The notes beneath the pieces were generated by a model. The model saw nothing but the letters and a program-made list of their open reading frames with translations. It was not told the DNA's origin and ran no database searches. From an uncultured Oscillospiraceae bacterium (GTDB taxonomy: Bacteria; Bacillota; Clostridia; Oscillospirales; Acutalibacteraceae), in NCBI GenBank assembly GCA_900544515.1, contig UQVI01000017.1, positions 1 to 17,418 on the forward strand: a stretch of 17,418 nt of DNA, in the 5' to 3' direction. Shown piece by piece: positions 13,508 to 17,418 of the stretch (positions are counted from its first letter, which is position 1; every line of letters begins with the position of its first letter). A program made the translations under genes and the position numbers.

Positions 13508-13846
13508 TTAGTCTTCCATTTCCTTAACGGTAATGGTGATGTGTGATGTTCTTTTATTGATTCTGTAAGCTCTGCCCTGTGCTCTTGCCTGAATTCTCTT
13601 AAGAGTAGGACCAGGAGTTGCATTGCAGTAGCTTACTACTAATCTTGATACGTCCATATTGTTATTGTTCTCAGCGTTAGCCATTGCTGATTTAAGAACC
13701 TTCATAACAGGCTCACAAGCAGCTTTTGGTGTGTACTGAAGAATAGCCATAGCCTTGTCAGCAGGCTGATTTCTGATAAGATCAAGAACAATCTGCACCT
13801 TTCGAGGAGAGATACGGACGTAAGTTGCTTTTGCTGTTGCTTCCAT
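13508..13846 (-). CDS. rplV: 50S ribosomal protein L22
   Basis: L22 has a globular domain at the exit-tunnel rim and a long beta hairpin that reaches the tunnel constriction next to L4. The 112-residue protein shows TYVRISPRKVQIVLDLIRNQPAD (about 8-30) and ALxxL-like helices with KVLKSAMANAENN. The hairpin tip region follows, with YCNATPGPTLKRIQARAQGRAYRINKRTSHITI (about 73-105). No insertion or deletion of the type linked to macrolide resistance is evident, though I cannot align it here. AAAGGAG lies about 9 nt before the ATG, 17 nt after rpsS. Confidence 0.99.
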   Translation of the reverse strand: MEATAKATYVRISPRKVQIVLDLIRNQPADKAMAILQYTPKAACEPVMKVLKSAMANAENNNNMDVSRLVVSYCNATPGPTLKRIQARAQGRAYRINKRTSHITITVKEMED

Positions 13847-13863
13847 AATAATTCTCCTTTCGA

Positions 13864-14136
13864 TTACTTAGATGTCTTTGAGCCGGCGTGGCCTCTGAAA
13901 GTTCTTGTTGGTGCGAATTCACCAAGCTTATGTCCAACCATATCCTCTGTAACATATACAGGAACATGCTTTCTTCCGTCATGAACAGCAAATGTGTGTC
14001 CTACGAATTCAGGGAAGATTGTTGAACTTCTTGACCAGGTCTTGATAACCTGCTTGTCACCTGCAGCATTAAGAGCCTCAACCTTTTTGAAAAGGCTTTC
14101 TTCTACATAAGGTCCTTTTTTAGTACTTCTACTCAT
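13864..14136 (-). CDS. rpsS: 30S ribosomal protein S19
   Basis: S19 sits in the small-subunit head with S13 and contacts the A-site finger. The 90-residue protein begins MSRSTKKGPYVEESLFKKVE. It carries the conserved IKTWSRSSTIFPEFVGHTFAVHDGRKHVPVYV (about 35-66) and ends with the LGEFAPTRTFRGHAGSK signature. AAAGGAG lies about 10 nt before the ATG, 20 nt after rplB. The length and all family motifs are ordinary, and the position between rplB and rplV is invariant in the S10 cluster. Confidence 0.99.
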   Translation of the reverse strand: MSRSTKKGPYVEESLFKKVEALNAAGDKQVIKTWSRSSTIFPEFVGHTFAVHDGRKHVPVYVTEDMVGHKLGEFAPTRTFRGHAGSKTSK

Positions 14137-14156
14137 ATTAATCTTCTCCTTTCTTC

Positions 14157-14990
14157 TTATTTACCGTTACGACGGCGAACGATCATCTTGTTAGATGCCT
14201 TCTTCTTATTACGTGTCTTATAACCAAGAGCAGGCTTGCCCCAAGGTGTGCATGGACCAGGACGTCCGATAGGTGATTTACCTTCACCACCACCGTGTGG
14301 ATGGTCATTCGGGTTCATTACAGAACCACGTACTGTTGGTCTCCAGCCCATATTGCGCTTACGGCCGGCTTTACCAATCTTAACGTTTGCGTGATCTGTG
14401 TTACCAACAACACCAACTGTTGCCATACAATCTCTTGGTACATTTCTGAGCTCGCCTGATGGGAGTCTGAGAAGTGCATATGCACCTTCAAGAGCCATAA
14501 GCTGAGCGCTGTTACCAGCTGAACGAGCAAGCTGAGCACCATTTCCCGGATAAAGCTCAACATTGTGTACGATTGTACCAACAGGCATATCCTTAAGTGC
14601 AAGAGCATTACCAGCAACGATATCTGCATTAGGACCTGCCATAACAGTGTCGCCTACTTTAAGGCCTTCAGGAGCTGTAATGTAGCTCTTTACGCCATCT
14701 TCATACTGAATAAGAGCAATGTGAGCACTTCTGTTTGGATCATACTCAATTGTCTTAACCGTTGCAGGGATGTCAAACTTGTTTCTCTTAAAGTCGATTA
14801 TACGATACTTTCTTCTGTTTCCGCCACCACGATGACGAACTGTTATTCTTCCGTATGAGTTACGGCCTGACTTCTTGCTGAGTGGCTCAAGCAAAGATCT
14901 CTCAGGAGCAACCTTTGAAAGTGAAGAATAATCAGTTACTGACATATTTCTTCTTGAAGGAGTGGTTGGCTTATAATTTTTAATTGCCAT
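14157..14990 (-). CDS. rplB: 50S ribosomal protein L2
   Basis: L2 is one of the largest 23S rRNA binders, essential for subunit association and close to the peptidyl-transferase centre. From ATG 14990 it has 277 residues and starts MAIKNYKPTTPSRRNMSVTD. The N-terminal OB-like part contains RITVRHRGGGNRRKYRIIDF (48-67). The C-terminal part carries the near-invariant MNPNDHPHGGGEG (225-237, with H230 and H232) and TPWGKPALGYKTR (248-260). AAAGGAG at 14999-15005 supports this start; an in-frame ATG at 15032 would add 14 residues and is rejected. The 104-nt gap upstream can fold so that this ribosome binding site is hidden, which is unusual for the operon. Confidence 0.98.
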   Translation of the reverse strand: MAIKNYKPTTPSRRNMSVTDYSSLSKVAPERSLLEPLSKKSGRNSYGRITVRHRGGGNRRKYRIIDFKRNKFDIPATVKTIEYDPNRSAHIALIQYEDGVKSYITAPEGLKVGDTVMAGPNADIVAGNALALKDMPVGTIVHNVELYPGNGAQLARSAGNSAQLMALEGAYALLRLPSGELRNVPRDCMATVGVVGNTDHANVKIGKAGRKRNMGWRPTVRGSVMNPNDHPHGGGEGKSPIGRPGPCTPWGKPALGYKTRNKKKASNKMIVRRRNGK

Positions 14991-14998
14991 TGTTTTTT

Positions 14999-15037
14999 CT
15001 CCTTTCCGGATAACTTTGCGAAAGGATGGCACCTTTC
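14999..15037 (-). promoter_or_regulatory. Mutually exclusive hairpins over the rplB ribosome binding site
   Basis: In the minus-strand RNA, CCTTTC (15020-15025) can pair upstream with GAAAGG (15032-15037; 6 bp, 6-nt loop). Extended to TCCTTTC (15020-15026), it can instead pair downstream with GAAAGGA (15000-15006; 7 bp, 13-nt loop). The downstream pairing covers AAAGGAG (14999-15005), the rplB ribosome binding site. One segment therefore has two partners, the arrangement of an on/off translation switch. The sequence complementarity is seen directly; the regulation is inference. Confidence 0.5.
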
Positions 15038-15087
15038 ATACCTCATCATCCGAAATCATTTTGTTGCTATACTATTTATTATATAGG

Positions 15088-15101
15088 GATGTAATTACAT
15101 C
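15088..15101. repeat. Perfect 14-bp palindrome at the end of rplW
   Basis: GATGTAATTACATC reads identically on both strands and includes the rplW stop codon. It has no loop, so it is better suited to a dimeric DNA-binding protein than to an RNA hairpin. A perfect TATAAT (minus strand, 15078-15083) follows 4 bases downstream, but no -35 box is found at the right spacing. It may be coincidence. Confidence 0.4.
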
Positions 15102-15391
15102 ATATCGTTGAAGAACTCAATTTCCTTTGAATCTTCTGTAAGGGTAACAACTGCCTTCTTCCATGATGGAGTGTAGCCAACGTTCATACCCTGACGACGC
15201 TTCTTGCCGCGAACATTGATTGTGTTTACCTTAGCTACCTTTGTGCCAGGAAAAACTTCCTCAACAGCCTTAGCGATTTCAATTTTGTTAGCATCCTTTG
15301 CAACCTTGAAGGTATACTTCTTCATCATAATGCCCATCATTGATTCCTCAGTGATGATTGGCTTGATAATGATATCCTGAGCAGTTTTCAT
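15095..15391 (-). CDS. rplW: 50S ribosomal protein L23
   Basis: L23 lies at the exit-tunnel mouth and is the main ribosomal anchor for trigger factor and the signal recognition particle. It has 98 residues. The start MKTAQDIIIKPIITEESM and the core KYTFKVAKDANKIEIAKAVEEVFPGTKVAKVNTINVRGK (about 25-63) are typical. The extended loop ends in RRQGMNVGYTPSWKKAVVTL. The ATG overlaps the rplD stop by one base (TAATG), with AGGAGGT inside rplD. A palindrome covers its stop codon. A 104-nt gap then precedes rplB, where most neighbours have about 20 nt. Confidence 0.98.
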   Translation of the reverse strand: MKTAQDIIIKPIITEESMMGIMMKKYTFKVAKDANKIEIAKAVEEVFPGTKVAKVNTINVRGKKRRQGMNVGYTPSWKKAVVTLTEDSKEIEFFNDMM

Positions 15392-16014
15392 TATGCATAT
15401 ACCTCCTCAATTTTCTTTGCTGCGTCCTTAAGAACTACAAAAGAGTCACAGTTAAGAATATCATAAACACAAAGTGTGTTCACTGTAACAACCTTTACGC
15501 CCTCAATATTACGAGCACTCTTGTAAATCTTCTCATCGCTCTCTGCTGTAACGATAAGAGTCTTCTTAGCTGCCTTAAGCTTTGAAAGCATCTCAACAAC
15601 AGCCTTTGTCTTGATTGTCTCAAGCTCGACCTTATTGATTACCATCATTTCTTCAGCAGCAACCTTAGTTGAAAGTGCAGACTTCATAGCAAGTCTCTTA
15701 ACCTTCTTGTTAAGGTTTACCTTATACTTTCTTGGCTTTGGACCAAGAGCAACACCACCGTGTGTCCACTGTGGGCTACGAGTTGAACCCTGACGAGCAC
15801 GGCCTGTGCCCTTCTGTCTCCAAGGCTTTGCACCGCCACCGCTTACTTCTGAACGAGTGAGAGTTGACTGTGTGCCCTGACGCTGATTAGCAAGATAGCT
15901 AACAACTGCAAGATGCATTGCTGATGTATTTGGCTCAATAGCGAATACTGAATCAGCAAGTTCTAATTTTGAAGTTTTCTTACCTTCCTGGTTATAAACC
16001 TGAACCTGTGCCAT
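15391..16014 (-). CDS. rplD: 50S ribosomal protein L4
   Basis: L4 reaches into the exit tunnel with an extended loop. In E. coli it also represses the S10 operon by acting on its leader RNA, which makes the structured rpsJ leader in this window a natural candidate target, by inference only. The protein has 207 residues. The loop region SEVSGGGAKPWRQKGTGRARQGSTRSPQWTHGGVALGPKPR (about 55-95) is the L4 hallmark, and the rest is the Rossmann-like globular domain ending DAAKKIEEVYA. AAAGGAGA precedes the ATG, 17 nt after rplC. The last codons contain the rplW ribosome binding site. Confidence 0.98.
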   Translation of the reverse strand: MAQVQVYNQEGKKTSKLELADSVFAIEPNTSAMHLAVVSYLANQRQGTQSTLTRSEVSGGGAKPWRQKGTGRARQGSTRSPQWTHGGVALGPKPRKYKVNLNKKVKRLAMKSALSTKVAAEEMMVINKVELETIKTKAVVEMLSKLKAAKKTLIVTAESDEKIYKSARNIEGVKVVTVNTLCVYDILNCDSFVVLKDAAKKIEEVYA

Positions 16015-16031
16015 TTTTATCTCTCCTTTCG

Positions 16032-16664
16032 TTAAGCTTTAACTGCGTCTGCGATAACAACAATTCCGCCCTTAGGACCAGGAATTGCGCCCTTGATTGC
16101 GATAAGATTGTTTTCTGCATCAACCTTTGCAACCTTAAGGTTCTGAACTGTTACTGTTTCGTGACCGTAGTGACCTGCCATCTTCTTGCCCTTGAATACT
16201 CTTGAAGGGCTTGAACAAGCACCGAGTGAACCTGCGTGACGGTGGTTAGGACCTGTACCGTGTGTCATTCTGAGTCTTGAGAAGTTCCAGCGCTTGATTG
16301 CACCGGCTGTTCCGTGACCCTTGCTTGTTCCCTTAACATCTACGGTTTCGCCAACCTCAAAAATGTCAGCCTTGAGAATGTTGCCAACCTCAATACCTTC
16401 GATGCTGTCAAGACGGAATTCTTTAAGTGTTTTCTTTGGAGCAACGTCTGCCTTGTCAAAGTGACCCTTCATTGGCTTGTTCACACGTGATACCTTAACA
16501 TCACCGAAACCAACCTGAACAGCCTCATAGCCGTCGTTGTCCATTGTCTTAATCTGTGTAACTGTGCATGGACCGGCTTCAACAACTGTAACAGGAATTA
16601 CTTTTCCGTTCTCGTCGAAAATCTGAGTCATGCCAATCTTCTTGCCGATAAGACCTTTTTTCAT
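16032..16664 (-). CDS. rplC: 50S ribosomal protein L3
   Basis: L3 starts large-subunit assembly together with L24 and sends a long loop toward the peptidyl-transferase centre. The 210-residue protein begins MKKGLIGKKIGMTQIFDENG. It contains VKGTSKGHGTAGAIKRWNF (about 111-129) and RMTHGTGPNHRHAGSLGACSSPSRVFKGKKMAGHYG (roughly 132-167), which includes the conserved tip of the loop where the E. coli glutamine is methylated. AAAGGAGG lies about 8 nt before the ATG. It follows rpsJ after 57 nt, a gap holding a small hairpin, and precedes rplD after 17 nt. Confidence 0.99.
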   Translation of the reverse strand: MKKGLIGKKIGMTQIFDENGKVIPVTVVEAGPCTVTQIKTMDNDGYEAVQVGFGDVKVSRVNKPMKGHFDKADVAPKKTLKEFRLDSIEGIEVGNILKADIFEVGETVDVKGTSKGHGTAGAIKRWNFSRLRMTHGTGPNHRHAGSLGACSSPSRVFKGKKMAGHYGHETVTVQNLKVAKVDAENNLIAIKGAIPGPKGGIVVIADAVKA

Positions 16665-16689
16665 GTTTATTTCCTCCTTTTGGTTATTG

Positions 16690-16705
16690 GTTGAGTTTCC
16701 CCAAC
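16690..16705 (-). promoter_or_regulatory. GNRA-tetraloop hairpin between rpsJ and rplC
   Basis: The minus-strand RNA reads GTTGGG-GAAA-CTCAAC: a 6-bp stem with one G-U pair and a GAAA tetraloop of the GNRA class. It lies 16 nt after the rpsJ stop and about 26 nt before the rplC ATG, and does not cover the ribosome binding site. No U run follows. Its role is unknown. Confidence 0.45.
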
Positions 16706-16721
16706 ATGACCTCAGCTGCGA

Positions 16722-17036
16722 TTAGAGCTTGATTTCAATCTCTACGCCGGCTGGGAGCTCAAGACTTGTCAGAGCTTCAACTGTTTTGTTTGAAGGTCTG
16801 AGAATGTCGATGAGTCTTTTGTGTGTTCTTTGTTCGAACTGCTCACGGCTGTCCTTGTACTTATGAACAGCTCTGAGGATTGTTACTTTTTCAATCTCTG
16901 TCGGAAGAGGGATAGGACCGCTAACCTGAGCGCCTGTTCTCTTTGCAGTTTCAACAATCTTCTCAGCAGCCTGATCAACAAGACTGTGATCATAGCCCTT
17001 AAGTCTGATTCGAATCTTAACCTTACTTGCTGCCAT
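16722..17036 (-). CDS. rpsJ: 30S ribosomal protein S10 (NusE)
   Basis: S10 is a small-subunit head protein that also acts as NusE, joining NusB in antitermination and NusG in coupling transcription to translation. The 104-residue protein shows KIRIRLKGYDHSLVDQAAEKIV (about 7-28) and the conserved loop GAQVSGPIPLPTEIEKVTILRAVHKYKDSREQFEQRTHKRLIDI (about 35-78). CAGGAGG lies about 7 nt before the ATG. It is the first gene of the S10-spc-alpha operon, with a long structured leader and a candidate promoter upstream, and no other gene before the contig ends. Confidence 0.99.
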   Translation of the reverse strand: MAASKVKIRIRLKGYDHSLVDQAAEKIVETAKRTGAQVSGPIPLPTEIEKVTILRAVHKYKDSREQFEQRTHKRLIDILRPSNKTVEALTSLELPAGVEIEIKL

Positions 17037-17314
17037 GTTATTTCCTCCTGAAAAATTATGGTGCGAGCTCCGATAAAGTTTTCCACGCGTCCGTGTGTTT
17101 CAACCCTCTCTGTAAATAAAACCGAATGATTGAATTTTCATTCGGGCAGAGAAATAACGCACTTTCAGCCGGTGTTCGCAAGCCGCCGTCTGCTACGTTT
17201 CATTACCTATCGGTGATTTTCGCCCGGTTTAAAATCGGACATACTCCGTGTAAATTCCCGTCTGGGTTAAGACGCCACCTTACACATCAACGCATATCTA
17301 TGTGTGAAACAGGA
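17037..17314 (-). promoter_or_regulatory. Long structured 5' leader of the S10 operon
   Basis: This gene-free stretch of about 280 nt is noticeably GC-richer than the AT-rich DNA upstream. Stems seen in the minus-strand RNA include ACACAT/ATGTGT (17300-17305 with 17282-17287) and CGTCT/AGACG with a 6-nt loop (17270-17274 with 17259-17263). A CGGA/TCCG hairpin, GATTTT/AAAATC around a GC-rich loop, TAATG/CGTTA enclosing a GC-rich branched section, and the terminator-like hairpin near 17111-17145 are also visible. It is probably an autoregulatory leader; L4 is the E. coli precedent. I do not recognise it as a known RNA family. Confidence 0.62.
17111..17145 (-). terminator. Attenuator-like hairpin in the rpsJ leader
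   Basis: In the minus-strand RNA, CCGAATGA (17138-17145) pairs perfectly with TCATTCGG (17122-17129) around an 8-nt loop and is followed by TTTTATTTA. A second stem, TCTCTG with CAGAGA (17147-17152 with 17107-17112), encloses the whole element, so its formation could modulate use of the U run. This suggests a conditional terminator about 75 nt ahead of rpsJ. The U run is short, so termination would be partial. Confidence 0.5.
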
Positions 17315-17322
17315 TATATCTA

Positions 17323-17351
17323 TATAAATATATAATAAACCCTTTTCACAA
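17323..17351 (-). promoter_or_regulatory. Candidate promoter of the S10 operon
   Basis: On the minus strand, TTGTGA (17346-17351) is followed after 17 bp by TTTATA (17323-17328), or after 19 bp by TATATA (17321-17326), in a very AT-rich stretch. The boxes are imperfect, so the exact start is uncertain, but an operon promoter must lie about here or beyond the contig end. Confidence 0.35.
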
Positions 17352-17371
17352 GCTCATTTATTATATATTAT

Positions 17372-17418
17372 CTGTCTCTTATACACATCTCCGAGCCCAC
17401 GAGACTAAGGCGAATCTC
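17372..17418 (+). other. Nextera adapter (read-2 side) with i7 index, not genomic
   Basis: Positions 17372-17390 are the Tn5 mosaic end CTGTCTCTTATACACATCT, and 17391-17405 are the read-2 arm CCGAGCCCACGAGAC. Positions 17406-17413 are TAAGGCGA, which I recognise as Nextera index N701, and 17414-17418 (ATCTC) begin the P7 sequence. Genomic sequence ends at 17371, within the AT-rich DNA upstream of the S10 leader. Confidence 0.98.

Noticed and set aside
17273..17290. A tiny upstream reading frame (ATG TGT AAG GTG GCG TCT TAA on the minus strand) in the rpsJ leader as a leader peptide.
   Set aside because: Six codons, no ribosome binding site, and it overlaps a stem of the leader; chance is the simpler explanation.

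Overview
The window is a single assembled piece of chromosome from a Gram-positive bacterium of the Clostridia. A Ruminococcus-like gut member of the Oscillospiraceae is my best guess, made by inference only. The pointers are the S10-spc-alpha gene order with secY-adk-map-infA inside it, the 61-residue zinc-ribbon S14, the four-cysteine LID of adenylate kinase, strong AGGAGG-type ribosome binding sites throughout, and AT-leaning DNA. Both ends are not genomic: 1-24 and 17372-17418 are Nextera (Tn5) library adapter, the latter running into an 8-base index. Only 25-17371 is organism sequence.

Layout. From 25 to about 217 there is no convincing gene. An AraC-family regulator (218-1078, +) faces a small YccF-family membrane protein (1106-1471, -). 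The two converge on one bidirectional terminator, and the regulator's stop codon lies in its loop. yccF has its own promoter (-10 at 1601-1606, -35 at 1624-1629) and a leader of about 120 nt. An intrinsic terminator at 1692-1722 closes the ribosomal operon.

From 1745 to 17036 everything lies on the minus strand and forms one transcription direction. In transcript order it is rpsJ, rplC, rplD, rplW, rplB, rpsS, rplV, rpsC, rplP, rpmC, rpsQ, rplN, rplX, rplE, rpsZ, rpsH, rplF, rplR, rpsE, rpmD, rplO, secY, adk, map, infA, rpmJ, rpsM, rpsK, rpsD, rpoA, rplQ. All 31 genes look intact. They supply ribosomal proteins of both subunits, the core Sec translocon channel, adenylate kinase, methionine aminopeptidase, IF-1 and the RNA polymerase alpha subunit, so growth-rate control of translation, secretion and transcription is tied together. 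Most genes are separated by 10-25 nt or overlap by 1 nt (TAATG), which implies translational coupling.

The interest lies in the unusually long gaps. The rpsJ leader (17037 to about 17314) is GC-richer than its surroundings, highly structured, and contains a terminator-like hairpin. The 104-nt rplW-rplB gap can form two mutually exclusive hairpins, one of which buries the rplB ribosome binding site. The rpsQ-rplN gap has a terminator-like hairpin over the rpsQ stop codon. The 118-nt map-infA gap carries inverted repeats where, from memory, many Clostridia have a small KOW-protein gene. I see no mobile element, CRISPR array, tRNA, rRNA or defence system, and no evidence of a wholly new biological system. 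The best candidates for undescribed biology are the cis-acting RNA structures.
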